Assembly: GCF_006443095.1 (NCBI RefSeq)
Contig: NZ_VFWZ01000002.1
Span: 372,001-436,000 of the forward strand
Length of the DNA: 64,000 bases
Reading direction: 5' to 3'
Source: Aquimarina algicola
GTDB taxonomy: Bacteria > Bacteroidota > Bacteroidia > Flavobacteriales > Flavobacteriaceae
In this document: positions 48,145 through 56,551 of the stretch, one piece after another
Numbering within the stretch: the stretch's first letter is position 1
Layout of the letters: each line of letters starts with the position of its first letter
Translations under genes and position numbers: made by a program
The notes under the pieces: model-generated
What the model was told of the DNA's origin: nothing
Seen by the model: only the letters and a program-made list of their open reading frames with translations
Databases searched by the model: none

Positions 48145-48534
48145 ATGAAGAAAGTAAATAGACTTATGACTAATATTTGCTCTGATGATCTTGCATCTAG
48201 TAAACATTTTTACACTACACTTTTTGATTTTAGTATAAGCTTTGAGAGCGACTGGTTTATTCACTTAATAACCTTAGATAATAAATATGAATTAGGGATA
48301 ATAGATAGGAATAACGAAATTGTGCCAAAAGATTCCCAAACTAATCCTAATGGATTTTACATCACTTTTGTTGTAGAAAATACTGATACTATCTATCAAA
48401 TAGTCCAAGAAAGCGGTTTTGAATGTGTGTCAGAACCAACAGATACTTTTTACGGACAAAGAAGACTACTTTTAAAAGATCCAGACGGCACGCTAGTAGA
48501 TGTATCATCGCCTATTAAAAATTTTAAATTCTAA
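48145..48534 (+). CDS. VOC-superfamily (glyoxalase/bleomycin-resistance fold) protein
   Basis: A 129-residue single-domain VOC protein. It begins NRLMTNICSDDLASSKHFYTTLFDF and ends with YGQRRLLLKDPDGTLVDVS, the usual first and last beta-alpha-beta units. Metal-site residues are plausible, but the substrate is not evident. It is followed after 11 bases by the Crp-family gene and seems to lead a three-gene run. Confidence 0.8.
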   Translation: MKKVNRLMTNICSDDLASSKHFYTTLFDFSISFESDWFIHLITLDNKYELGIIDRNNEIVPKDSQTNPNGFYITFVVENTDTIYQIVQESGFECVSEPTDTFYGQRRLLLKDPDGTLVDVSSPIKNFKF

Positions 48535-48545
48535 TTATCCGAATA

Positions 48546-49112
48546 ATGTGTAACATCAAAAAACTTGGAGGTATTAATCAGCTCCAGGAGACCTCCAAAG
48601 TGAATCTTATTAAATATTGGAATGAAGAAAAGGTTTTTAGAAAAAATGAATTTATTCTTAAAAGTGGGCAAGTTGAGCATTATCTCTATTTTGTTTGCTC
48701 GGGTTCTTTATTTTTAGGATTAGAAAATAACGTTAAAGAACACGTTTTAGGCTTCGGTTATGAAACTTCAGTAATTTGCTCGTTTTCTTCTTTCATCACT
48801 CAATCGCCTTCAAAGTTTCATATAAAGGCTATTACTGATTGTACCCTACTGCGAATTTCTAAAACCCAGCTAATGAAACTTGTAGATGAGTATAGTGATA
48901 TAAAAGCTTGGTACTATTCTTTAATTGAACAGACCTTGGCTGGGCATTTGGAAAGACAAGCAGAACTATTAAGTTTATCCCCAAAGGCAAGATATACTTC
49001 GTTTCTTGAAAGAAGCGGCCATTTAATAAACAGTTTGCCTCTTAAGTACATATCATCTTATCTCAATATGGAGCCTGAAACTTTAAGTAGAATACGAAGT
49101 AAAATTTCTTGA
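48546..49112 (+). CDS. Crp/Fnr-family transcriptional regulator
   Basis: A 188-residue regulator with a cyclic-nucleotide-binding-fold domain (about residues 20-130, LKSGQVEHYLYFVCSGSLFL) and a C-terminal HTH (about 140-188). The last residues SSYLNMEPETLSRIRSK match the recognition-helix pattern of this family. It lies between the VOC and peroxiredoxin-like genes and may bind the palindromes upstream of its own run. No cysteine cluster for Fe-S sensing is present. Confidence 0.88.
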   Translation: MCNIKKLGGINQLQETSKVNLIKYWNEEKVFRKNEFILKSGQVEHYLYFVCSGSLFLGLENNVKEHVLGFGYETSVICSFSSFITQSPSKFHIKAITDCTLLRISKTQLMKLVDEYSDIKAWYYSLIEQTLAGHLERQAELLSLSPKARYTSFLERSGHLINSLPLKYISSYLNMEPETLSRIRSKIS

Positions 49113-49164
49113 TTAAAATCAAGGAAAGTAAAAGCTGCTATCTTCATTTTTGTATGAAAAGATT

Positions 49165-49713
49165 ATGAAACTAAAACCAGGATATAGGGCACCAACCTTT
49201 AAGACGATAGATATTTTTGGAAATGAGTTTGATTTGTCTAAAATAAATGATTCTAAAATTTTCCTTTCATTTTTTAGATACGCAGAATGCGCATTGTGTA
49301 ATCTAAGGATTGCCGAATTAAAAAAAGAAGCTTCAAATTTTCAAAGTCAAAACATTGAAGTGATTGCAATTTTTCAAAGTGATTCCAAAAGTATTAAAGC
49401 ATCTATCTATGATAGACACCAATTAAAATTTACAGTAATATCTGATTCAAATTTCAAACTGTATAACTTATACCAAGTCACTCCTTCTTGGAGAAAATTA
49501 TTAAGAACAGCAAGTTTGAAAGGTTTAAAAAGTATAGCTCGAGCAGCTTCAGAAGGATATAAACTTGGAGGTAAAGTTGAAGGTAGGTTTAATCAAATTC
49601 CAGCTGATTTTCTTATAGATTTAAATGGAGAAATTAAGATAGCGCATTATGGGACAAGTGTTATAGATCATATACCAATAAGAGAAATTCTAAAGGATAT
49701 GTTTTGGTCTTGA
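49165..49713 (+). CDS. AhpC/TSA-family peroxiredoxin-like protein
   Basis: A thioredoxin-fold protein of the alkyl-hydroperoxide-reductase/TSA group. It opens with LKPGYRAPTFKTIDIFGNEF and has FRYAECALCNLRIAELKKE near the usual peroxidatic position, with a C-x-x-C pair, and PADFLIDLNGEIKIAHYG in the C-terminal half. The frame can be opened at a TTG at 49150, but the ATG at 49165 (MKLKPGYRAP) fits the domain start and is preferred. It is last in the VOC-Crp run, just before the repeat and tRNA fragment. Confidence 0.75.
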   Translation: MKLKPGYRAPTFKTIDIFGNEFDLSKINDSKIFLSFFRYAECALCNLRIAELKKEASNFQSQNIEVIAIFQSDSKSIKASIYDRHQLKFTVISDSNFKLYNLYQVTPSWRKLLRTASLKGLKSIARAASEGYKLGGKVEGRFNQIPADFLIDLNGEIKIAHYGTSVIDHIPIREILKDMFWS

Positions 49714-49730
49714 CCTGTTTATAAAACATT

Positions 49731-49759
49731 AAAAAAGCCAGACAAAATTGTCTGGCTTG
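49731..49759 (-). terminator. Terminator downstream of the truncated tRNA-fMet
   Basis: On the minus strand GCCAGACAATTTTGTCTGGC forms an 8-bp stem followed directly by six T residues. It lies about 20 bases past the 3' end of the tRNA fragment and was probably the original tRNA terminator. Confidence 0.75.
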
Positions 49760-49780
49760 AGGAAAAAAATGTCCTATATG

Positions 49781-49822
49781 TAGCGAGAGCAGGACTCGAA
49801 CCTGCGACCTTCGGGTTATGAG
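49781..49822 (-). tRNA. Truncated tRNA-fMet (CAT), 3' half only
   Basis: The minus strand reads the anticodon loop CTCATAA (anticodon CAT at 49818-49820), the 3' side of the anticodon stem CCCGA, a variable loop AGGTC, a complete T-arm GCAGGTTCGAGTCCTGC (49789-49805), the 3' acceptor strand TCTCGCT and the discriminator A. The 5' half (acceptor, D-arm and 5' anticodon stem) is missing: upstream bases (CACC) do not pair with CCCG. The CTCATAACCCGAAGGTC core is typical of initiator tRNA. It cannot be functional and looks like an att-site remnant. Confidence 0.85.
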
Positions 49823-50095
49823 GGTGAATACCACATTTACAATGTATTGATTTTCAATGTTTTAAAAATTAAAGTGGGTGGAAAATAGCTAAAAATGCTT
49901 GTAAAACCACCCACATAAACCGCCCACCTGATTGCGGGATTTTACGAAGACTTTTAAGATTTTTTGATAACTCACCAAAAACTCTAAAAGAAGATATTTT
50001 TCATTATCAAATTTCCTATCCACAAAACCTAAGTTCCATAGGCTTGCAAAGGGTACTACATTTTGTTAATGTTATTCCTAAGTCATACGTAAGAG

Positions 50096-50524
50096 TCATT
50101 GGTCTTTCTCTATTAAATACTGATACTCCTCAAAATCAATTTTTCCTTGAAAGATTCTAATCGATTTCTTAATCAGTTCCAAAGCTCGATCTTCAGAACA
50201 TCCTAATCCAATTGCATATTGATGAATGAGTTTTATTTCATGTGGATCTACATAATTATCAGCAAAAATCATTTTAAAAAGATCAAACAGATGATGCAAT
50301 CTTTCTTCTTTCGAACTTACAGCTTCTAGAGCAAATCGTTTGGGATTCTTAATTACTTCAGAGTATTGTTCTTCACTGATATCAAATTTATCAGCAAATT
50401 TAGAAAGTAGTCCCTTCTCTTCATCATTGAGTGCTCCATCTATAAATGCCATGTTTACAATACTTGCAAAGTGAGCTAGGTTGTTTTTTTGAATACCTGA
50501 TTCATAAATTTCTGAGATTGACAT
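50096..50524 (-). CDS. TerB-family protein
   Basis: A 142-residue all-helical protein of the TerB (tellurite-resistance B-like) family. It has two acidic D/E-rich loops, AFIDGALNDEEKGLL near 27-41 and IFADNYVDPHEIKLIHQYA near 90-108, with the spacing of the family's metal-binding pairs. Members are linked to stress and envelope processes, but a biochemical role is not settled. It is divergent from the ECF sigma factor, with a 93-bp shared upstream region. Confidence 0.8.
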   Translation of the reverse strand: MSISEIYESGIQKNNLAHFASIVNMAFIDGALNDEEKGLLSKFADKFDISEEQYSEVIKNPKRFALEAVSSKEERLHHLFDLFKMIFADNYVDPHEIKLIHQYAIGLGCSEDRALELIKKSIRIFQGKIDFEEYQYLIEKDQ

Positions 50525-50617
50525 AACTAATATATTTTAAGTATACTTTTTAGACACCATTTCATAATAGGGGTCACATTTTTAACTATATTTAGTTATT
50601 GTTAATCCACTTTCATT

Positions 50618-51244
50618 ATGAGTTCCTTTGGAGATCTATTTTCAATACCGGACGAGAAAAAATCAAGTATTGTTCTAAAAGAAGCTAAAAGCTTAACCGA
50701 TGAAGAATTGGTTGAAAGAATTAAAGAGTCTAAAAATCAACTCCTATTTGGAGTTTTATATGAAAGGTTTAGTAAAAAAGTCTACAGTAAATGTTATGAC
50801 TTTGTGAAGAATGAAGATGAAGCAGAAGATCTTTCTCAAGATATTTTTATGAAATTATATACAAAACTCGAGGGATTTCAAGGCAGAGCAAAATTTTCTA
50901 CTTGGCTGTATGCTTTTACCTATAATTTCTGTATAAATTTTTTGAACAGAGATAAAAATAAAAAACTAACCAGCTTCTCAGAAAAATTAAAAAACAAGGA
51001 TTATGAAATAGTATCTGAAGAATTAGAACTCGACGAAGATTTTTTTGAAATCAAATTATCTAAACTCGAAAAAGCTTTGGAAATGATTGCTCCGGAAGAC
51101 AAAGCATTACTTATGCTTAAATATCACGATAATATCCCAGTAAAAGAACTTCAAACCTTATTCAATATTAATGAAAGTGCTTTAAAAATGAGATTGAAAC
51201 GGGCTCGAATAAAAGCTGTAAAAGCACATGATAAATTGACTTAG
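50618..51244 (+). CDS. ECF-type RNA polymerase sigma factor
   Basis: A 208-residue sigma-70 family protein with region 2 at about residues 43-115 (LYERFSKKVYSKCYDFVKNE, EAEDLSQDIFMKLY, FSTWLYAFTYNFCINFLNR) and region 4 at about 150-208 (IPVKELQTLFNINESALKMRLKRAR). No anti-sigma gene is adjacent. It has an N-terminal extension of about 40 residues before region 2. Its regulon is unknown; neighboring stress-type genes (TerB, MscS, universal stress protein) are candidates. Confidence 0.92.
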   Translation: MSSFGDLFSIPDEKKSSIVLKEAKSLTDEELVERIKESKNQLLFGVLYERFSKKVYSKCYDFVKNEDEAEDLSQDIFMKLYTKLEGFQGRAKFSTWLYAFTYNFCINFLNRDKNKKLTSFSEKLKNKDYEIVSEELELDEDFFEIKLSKLEKALEMIAPEDKALLMLKYHDNIPVKELQTLFNINESALKMRLKRARIKAVKAHDKLT

Positions 51245-51286
51245 AATCAACTTCTATCTAAAATCATATTTTAATTTCACAGTTGT

Positions 51287-51868
51287 CTAACTTGTTGTTT
51301 CATTTTCATTAGTGACAGGAGGTATAAAACTTAAATCTCCTGGCTCTTCATCTTTTTTTAAAATTTGAATTCCTTTTTGTATAACATAGGAATTTGGCAA
51401 AGTAATATCCTGACCATTATCGGTTATCATAAAAAAGTAAAACCCTGTAATATCTTTGACTTTTCCAGTTAAATTAAAATCTTTATCCAAAATTCGTATT
51501 CTGTGACCAATACGAACCGGATGACTAAAGAATAAAATAATACTTGCAGTAAGGTTGGATAATATAGACCATTGCGCAAAAAAACCAACCCCCAAAACAG
51601 CCAATACAGAAGAAATAAAAACTACAAACTGTTTATGGTCTACACCCCAAATAATAGCAAGAATAGATATAACAATAATATAGGTAAAAAGATAAACCAA
51701 ATTAAGTATTATTTTTCTTCGATTAACCTCTATTGACTTTATAAAACCAAATCTACGAATAGCTCTTTTAGTTAATAACAACCCAATCACCATAATAGTC
51801 AGTAAAATGGTAGTATAAAGAATTTCTGTTTGATATGCCAACATATAAATAATTAAAAAGTTTTTCAA
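51287..51868 (-). CDS. Small mechanosensitive-channel (MscS) family protein
   Basis: A 193-residue protein with about three membrane helices (residues 5-33, 50-70, 78-115) and an MscS beta domain with HPVRIGHRIRI and TLPNSYVIQKGIQIL. The pore helix LAVLGVGFFAQWSILSNLTAS (glycine/alanine-rich) is followed by FSHPVRIG, the classic MscS order. It is shorter than E. coli MscS and lacks the C-terminal cage. It is separated by two bases from the universal stress gene, so they form an operon. Confidence 0.85.
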   Translation of the reverse strand: MKNFLIIYMLAYQTEILYTTILLTIMVIGLLLTKRAIRRFGFIKSIEVNRRKIILNLVYLFTYIIVISILAIIWGVDHKQFVVFISSVLAVLGVGFFAQWSILSNLTASIILFFSHPVRIGHRIRILDKDFNLTGKVKDITGFYFFMITDNGQDITLPNSYVIQKGIQILKKDEEPGDLSFIPPVTNENETTS

Positions 51869-51870
51869 AA

Positions 51871-52716
51871 TTACTTTAATTCTGGCAGAATTAAGATAGG
51901 TAGCACACTATTAAAACTAATTTTGTCCACCACATCTTCTTCAAGCAATTTTTGAAAAAAATTTTGTTTGTGATGAATTAATACAATCAAATCACTTTCA
52001 GTTTGCATCGTAAAATTTCTTAAAGCTTCGGCTTCAGAATTTCCAACATCGATCTTACAGAAAATATAGTCCAAGTTATGAAACAAACCTTTTAAAGTTT
52101 CTTTGTTGATATTTTGTCTATTGGTAAGGTACTCTTCATCCATTATTCTGGCAATATTGATTTTTGAACCTTTGGATAAAACAATTTCAATTAAAGGTTC
52201 TAATTCGTTTTGATAGAATGTTCTCTTGAAATTAGTTGAAAATGCTATCAAAGAAGGTGGTTTAGGAATATAGTTTTGAGGAACTACAATTATAGGACAT
52301 TTATTTATTCCATTAATTACTTTCACAGTGTTGCTGCCTAAAAATATTTCTTTAGCACCTTTAGCCCCTTTAGTTCCCATAACAATATAATTTATTTTTT
52401 TTGAAATGGAAACATGGTTAATTGCCTTCAAAAGGGTGTCGGTAACAGAAATAGCCTTAAATTCATGATTAGAGTAGTTATTATTCTTTATAAGTTTCTT
52501 CAAAAGAACTTCTAATTCATGTTCGGATTCATCCGACATTTTATCTAAAATTGTATCATTATATTCTTCGCTCAACATAGCAGAACGATTACTAACATAA
52601 ACATTCAACAAAAAAAATATACATTCTTCATTATTAAAAAGTTCACGAGCATATTCTAATGCATTCAGAGCATTAGTCGAGAAGTCAATTGGAACTAAAA
52701 TTCTTTTCATTTTCAA
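51871..52716 (-). CDS. Universal stress protein, two UspA domains
   Basis: A 281-residue protein with two tandem Usp domains. The first (1-150) has RILVPIDFSTNALNALEYA and the nucleotide loop GTKGAKGAKEIFLGSNTVKV near 117-136, ending CPIIVVP. The second (about 155-281) lacks a clear nucleotide loop but ends with the Usp strand SVLPILILPELK. The arrangement is common in Bacteroidota. It is followed by the MscS gene with a two-base gap. Confidence 0.9.
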   Translation of the reverse strand: MKMKRILVPIDFSTNALNALEYARELFNNEECIFFLLNVYVSNRSAMLSEEYNDTILDKMSDESEHELEVLLKKLIKNNNYSNHEFKAISVTDTLLKAINHVSISKKINYIVMGTKGAKGAKEIFLGSNTVKVINGINKCPIIVVPQNYIPKPPSLIAFSTNFKRTFYQNELEPLIEIVLSKGSKINIARIMDEEYLTNRQNINKETLKGLFHNLDYIFCKIDVGNSEAEALRNFTMQTESDLIVLIHHKQNFFQKLLEEDVVDKISFNSVLPILILPELK

Positions 52717-52982
52717 ACACTAATTGGGTTTATTAAAGATAAAAAATTCAATTATGGAATATCTATAACAAACTTATATGTATTATGACACAAAGAAATT
52801 TCAAAGGTCACTCTCAAATACAAAATTGAAAAAGTATTGCTATTACATTCTCTTTTAATGTACTGTATTGATGTATTTGTATGAATTTTTCTTAAAAAAG
52901 TGACCTTACATACATTAATGTGTCCTATGACAGAATGCTTTTGACAATAAGACATTTTATAACAATTAAATGAATAACAATT

Positions 52983-53255
52983 ATGGAAATAATAAAAGAT
53001 AATGACACGTTAATTACGGAAAAAAGTGAATCAACTTTCAAACCATATTCAGAACTAATTTCTATCAATACAGCAAAAAGTAAAATAAGATTAAATAATG
53101 TGTTGAAAAAGCCATTTGACACATTCATGTATTGGTCTGATATAATTTATCTTGACATGAAGAAAAAATTAAAGCGATATTCGGAAACAATATGGTCTAT
53201 TATCATTGTGTTGTATGTTAGTTACCTTATCATTTGGTTAATTAAAAATATCTAA
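52983..53255 (+). CDS. Small protein with one C-terminal membrane helix
   Basis: A 90-residue protein, not recognised. The first 65 residues are polar and rich in S, K and E, and residues 69-87 (IWSIIIVLYVSYLIIWLIK) form one membrane helix, so it should be tail-anchored. A strong terminator follows within 15 bases of the stop, which supports a real transcript. It lies between the divergent Usp/MscS operon and the antiporter gene. Confidence 0.6.
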   Translation: MEIIKDNDTLITEKSESTFKPYSELISINTAKSKIRLNNVLKKPFDTFMYWSDIIYLDMKKKLKRYSETIWSIIIVLYVSYLIIWLIKNI

Positions 53256-53265
53256 AGTCGTTAGT

Positions 53266-53295
53266 TACCGAGTTATCAAAAAACTCGGTTTTTTT
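53266..53295 (+). terminator. Rho-independent terminator
   Basis: AACCGAGTT-type stem (ACCGAGTT at 53267-53274 with AACTCGGT at 53282-53289) followed by a run of T. It closes the small membrane protein transcript before the antiporter gene. Confidence 0.85.
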
Positions 53296-53364
53296 ATTTC
53301 TGAATTTTATTATTGTAATTCAAAAAAAGCTACATTTAATGGTCTTAAAACAAACCATTTTTAA

Positions 53365-54528
53365 ATGCTATTAATTTCCTCTTTAGATCCTATCATAACT
53401 CTTATAGCCATACTTGCAGTTTTAGTCATTGCTATTAGTTTGGTGCTTCGTAAGTTCAATCAAACATATATTATTGGGTATATCCTTGCAGGAGTAATCC
53501 TGGGAGAACACGGTTTAAATTTGGTAAAAGATCAGACTTCTATACATCTTCTTGGAGAGTTAGGCGTAATTCTATTGCTGTTTTTTATCGGTATGGAAAT
53601 CAACCTTATTGATTTCTTAAAACGATGGAAAGTTGCAGTTATAGGAACTCTCTCTCAAATTGCCATTAGTGTTGTTTTGGTATTATGTATAGGGCATTAT
53701 TATGATTGGAATTTTGCGCGTTCCGTAGTTATTGGTTTTGTGATTGCCTTAAGTAGCTCAGCTGTGGTCATTAAACTACTACAAGATAAGAATCTTATAG
53801 ATACCAAAGTTGGCAAAAACGTTCTTAGCATTTTGTTGGCTCAAGATGTTGCCTTAGTACCACTTTTAATCATTATTTCCCAATTAGGAGGAAAATCAGA
53901 ATCAACAGAAAACATTATACTAATGATCATTGGAGCGATGCTAATTGTAGTTATTCTGGTTTATATCTATATAAAAGGAGCTATCATATTACCCTTTTCT
54001 AAAAAGATATACCGTGATCATGAGCTACAGGTATTTATGGCAATATTTTTATGTTTCGGATGTGCTTTAGCCACATCTCTTTTTGGAATATCGGCAGCTT
54101 TGGGAGCTTTTGTGGGTGGAATGATTATTAATGCTGCTCGGTCAACACATTGGATTCACGATACTTTACATTCTTTTAGGATATTGTTCGTCTCTTTCTT
54201 TTTTATTAGTGTAGGTTTACAAATTGATCTGACATTTATCTATCGAAATTTACTTACAATTTCTATTACAATTATTGTGGTTTATATTACTAATCATTTA
54301 TTAAACTCCTTGATTCTTAGAGTATTTTCATGTAATTGGAAAGAAGCTATTTTAGGAGGAGCCTTACTGGCTCAAATTGGGGAATTGAGTTTTCTGTTAA
54401 GCTCTACCGCCTTTAGCCTAGGAATTATCGAAAATTTTGGATATAACTTTACTATCAGTTTGATTTCTCTGACTCTGGTCGTTAGCCCCTTCTGGATTGG
54501 AATAACAGAAAAAATTATTAAAAAATAG
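53365..54528 (+). CDS. CPA2-family cation:proton antiporter
   Basis: A 387-residue membrane protein with about 11-12 helices. It has LGELGVILLLFFIGMEINL near 64-82, SSSAVVIKLLQDKNLI near 131-146, LLAQDVALVPLLII near 158-171 and FGISAALGAFVGGMIINAA near 238-256, all typical of the KefB/KefC-type Na+(K+)/H+ exchanger membrane domain. The C-terminal Rossmann (TrkA-N) domain is absent, so ligand-gating as in KefC is not expected. Ion specificity cannot be told. Confidence 0.88.
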   Translation: MLLISSLDPIITLIAILAVLVIAISLVLRKFNQTYIIGYILAGVILGEHGLNLVKDQTSIHLLGELGVILLLFFIGMEINLIDFLKRWKVAVIGTLSQIAISVVLVLCIGHYYDWNFARSVVIGFVIALSSSAVVIKLLQDKNLIDTKVGKNVLSILLAQDVALVPLLIIISQLGGKSESTENIILMIIGAMLIVVILVYIYIKGAIILPFSKKIYRDHELQVFMAIFLCFGCALATSLFGISAALGAFVGGMIINAARSTHWIHDTLHSFRILFVSFFFISVGLQIDLTFIYRNLLTISITIIVVYITNHLLNSLILRVFSCNWKEAILGGALLAQIGELSFLLSSTAFSLGIIENFGYNFTISLISLTLVVSPFWIGITEKIIKK

Positions 54529-54624
54529 TAAGGCTCAAACTAAAAATTTCTTGGAATCTAATGGCCTTATTTGGTAATAAAAAAATTATAGAATTAATGT
54601 GACGGCTTGTAAAATTAGGTGTAT

Positions 54625-54655
54625 TAGGTTATAGTTTTGAATACCTATTTTTTTT
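54625..54655 (+). terminator. Weak terminator after the antiporter
   Basis: TAGGT (54625-54629) pairs with ACCTA (54643-54647), followed by eight T residues. The stem is short, so this is tentative. Confidence 0.45.
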
Positions 54656-54766
54656 AACATTTAAAAATTAACAAAAAAAACTTGTTTTATTCATTTTTTT
54701 ATTATGTTTGCTTTAAGAATGAGTTCATAAATAGAACGCATTGCCTAAATAAAATGAAATCTTTTT

Positions 54767-54980
54767 TCAGATTCGGGCTTAGGAGGATAATGAGGTCTAC
54801 TCCAAAAGCTGCCCTAGGGATAGGGACCCGAATTCTCAGGCTGACTTCTAAAAAGTACACAATCGCTCTTCAGTTTTTAGAACGAATTTCCTTCGTTCCA
54901 CATACGGTTACCATTATACGTATATGAGAATAGATTGATACGAATGACCTATAGTCATTTGTCGTACCAATTTATAATTT
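54767..54980 (+). ncRNA. Candidate structured RNA upstream of the polyamine operon
   Basis: At least five paired segments lie within about 210 bases: ATTCGGG (54771) with CCCGAAT (54827-54833), enclosing GGAG/CTCC (54782-54785 with 54800-54803); TTCTAAAAA (54846-54854) with TTTTTAGAA (54874-54882); the competing GAACGAA (54880-54886) with TTCGTTC (54892-54898); and TACGA plus ATGAC with GTCAT plus TCGTA (54935-54970), followed by a T-rich stretch. The block is richer in G+C than its surroundings. It could be a small RNA or a leader/attenuator of the arginine decarboxylase gene, whose start is about 100 bases downstream. I cannot assign it to a known RNA family. Confidence 0.5.
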
Positions 54981-55077
54981 TTTCCAATCGCATTATGGAA
55001 TGATCCATAGAATGTTAAGGCTGTATATGTCTGTGCGTTTCTATCGTGAACTTCTCTTGCAATACAAAGTCAAATAG

Positions 55078-56532
55078 ATGAAAACTAAATATATCGATCT
55101 TATTGATCAAACATTTTATTTCCCACAAGAAGAATTTAATCTGGAAAACAACCAGTTACAATTTCATGGCATCAACTTAATGGCATTGATTGCCCAATAT
55201 GGAGCACCGTTAAAATTCACCTATCTACCCAAAATATCTGAAAATATAAATAGAGCAAAGGGATGGTTTGATAAAGCTATTAAAACCAATAATTATGCAG
55301 GTAAGTATAACTATTGTTACTGTACCAAAAGCTCGCATTTTCAACATGTATTGAATAAAGCGCTAAAAAATGATATTCATATCGAAACTTCATCTGCTTT
55401 TGATATTGATATTGTAGAAAATCTAAAAACGCAAGGTAAAATCAATGATGACACCTATGTGATCTGTAATGGCTTTAAAAGAGATCAGTACATTCAGAAC
55501 ATTGCGCGATTAATCAACAACGGACATCGAAATTGTATTCCTATTATTGATAATTATGAAGAATTATCATTACTAAGCGAAACCATTAATGATAAATTTC
55601 AAGTAGGTATTAGAATAGCTTCAGAAGAAGAACCAAAATTTGAATTTTATACCTCTCGTTTAGGGATCGGGTATCGCAATATTGTTCCTTTCTATAATAA
55701 CCAGATCAAAGGAAATCCCAAGGTAGAATTAAAGATGTTACACTTCTTTATCAATACGGGAATTCGTGATACTGCTTATTACTGGAATGAATTACTAAAA
55801 TGTCTTAAAGTATATATCAATCTTAAGAAAATATGCCCTACCCTAGATAGCTTGAATATCGGTGGTGGTTTCCCTATTAAGAACTCATTAGGGTTCAATT
55901 ATGACTATGAATATATGATTAATGAAATCGTAAACCAGATCCAAATTGCTTGTGAAGAAGCTTGTGTTGATGTCCCAAACATATTCACAGAATTTGGAAG
56001 CTTTACGGTTGGTGAAAGTGGCGGTGCTATCTATGAAGTACTGTATCAAAAACAGCAAAATGACCGTGAAAAATGGAATATGATCAATTCGTCATTCATT
56101 ACCACATTGCCCGACACCTGGGCAATTAATAAACGTTTTATAATGCTAGCGGTTAACAGATGGGATGACGAGTACGAGCGTGTACTATTAGGTGGCTTGA
56201 CCTGTGACAGCGATGATTATTACAATTCTGAGCAACACATGAATGCCATATATCTACCAAAATACAAAAAAGAAAAACCACTATACATCGGTTTTTTTAA
56301 TACAGGAGCCTATCAAGAAACTATAGGAGGATTTGGCGGGTTACAACATTGTCTGATACCACAGCCCAAACATATTATTATAGATCGAAACGAAGAAGAT
56401 AATTTGATTACTTCAGTTTTTTCTGAGCAACAAACATCAGAGCAATTATTATCCATTTTGGGATATCAAAAAAAAGAAGGACATAGTTCATCTCTCGAGA
56501 ATACAAAACAACAATTAGAAACCATTATTTAA
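55078..56532 (+). CDS. speA: Arginine decarboxylase-like PLP enzyme (Orn/DAP/Arg decarboxylase 2 family)
   Basis: A 484-residue fold-type III PLP decarboxylase. The PLP-lysine is probably in KYNYCYCTKSSHF near residue 78-82. It has IETSSAFDIDIV near 102, KMLHFFINTGIRDT near 219, the glycine-rich phosphate loop NIGGGFPIKNSLG near 261 and IFTEFGSFTVGESGGAIYEV near 301. The Bacteroidota form of arginine decarboxylase has this length. It is followed after 19 bases by agmatinase, its usual next enzyme, which makes agmatine the likely product. Confidence 0.88.
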   Translation: MKTKYIDLIDQTFYFPQEEFNLENNQLQFHGINLMALIAQYGAPLKFTYLPKISENINRAKGWFDKAIKTNNYAGKYNYCYCTKSSHFQHVLNKALKNDIHIETSSAFDIDIVENLKTQGKINDDTYVICNGFKRDQYIQNIARLINNGHRNCIPIIDNYEELSLLSETINDKFQVGIRIASEEEPKFEFYTSRLGIGYRNIVPFYNNQIKGNPKVELKMLHFFINTGIRDTAYYWNELLKCLKVYINLKKICPTLDSLNIGGGFPIKNSLGFNYDYEYMINEIVNQIQIACEEACVDVPNIFTEFGSFTVGESGGAIYEVLYQKQQNDREKWNMINSSFITTLPDTWAINKRFIMLAVNRWDDEYERVLLGGLTCDSDDYYNSEQHMNAIYLPKYKKEKPLYIGFFNTGAYQETIGGFGGLQHCLIPQPKHIIIDRNEEDNLITSVFSEQQTSEQLLSILGYQKKEGHSSSLENTKQQLETII

Positions 56533-56551
56533 AACCACTTATAATTAAAAA

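Larger units (their letters stand above)
49721..49822. repeat. Right copy of the tRNA-fMet-trailer direct repeat (candidate att scar)
   Basis: This copy contains the hairpin sequence GCCAGACAAAATTGTCTGGC and then TAGCG, which is the 3' end of the truncated tRNA-fMet. The first 65 bases match 36490-36560 in the same orientation with few differences. A direct repeat that ends inside a tRNA gene is the usual footprint of a tyrosine-recombinase-type integration. The two copies bracket about 13.3 kb. Confidence 0.6.
54529..55077 (+). other. 549-bp region with a terminator and a structured element
   Basis: This is the space between the antiporter and the arginine decarboxylase. It begins with a terminator for the antiporter (54625-54655), then a very AT-rich stretch, then a structured GC-richer block (54767-54980, separate entry). 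A reading frame across the block (54682-54927) has no family resemblance and is not annotated as a gene. Confidence 0.6.

Noticed and set aside
48034..48264. 76-codon minus-strand frame across the VOC gene start
   Set aside because: Antisense to a real gene and through the palindromes; no family resemblance.
54682..54927. 81-codon plus-strand frame upstream of the arginine decarboxylase
   Set aside because: It runs through the structured block, has no family resemblance and a highly basic composition, and better fits an RNA element.
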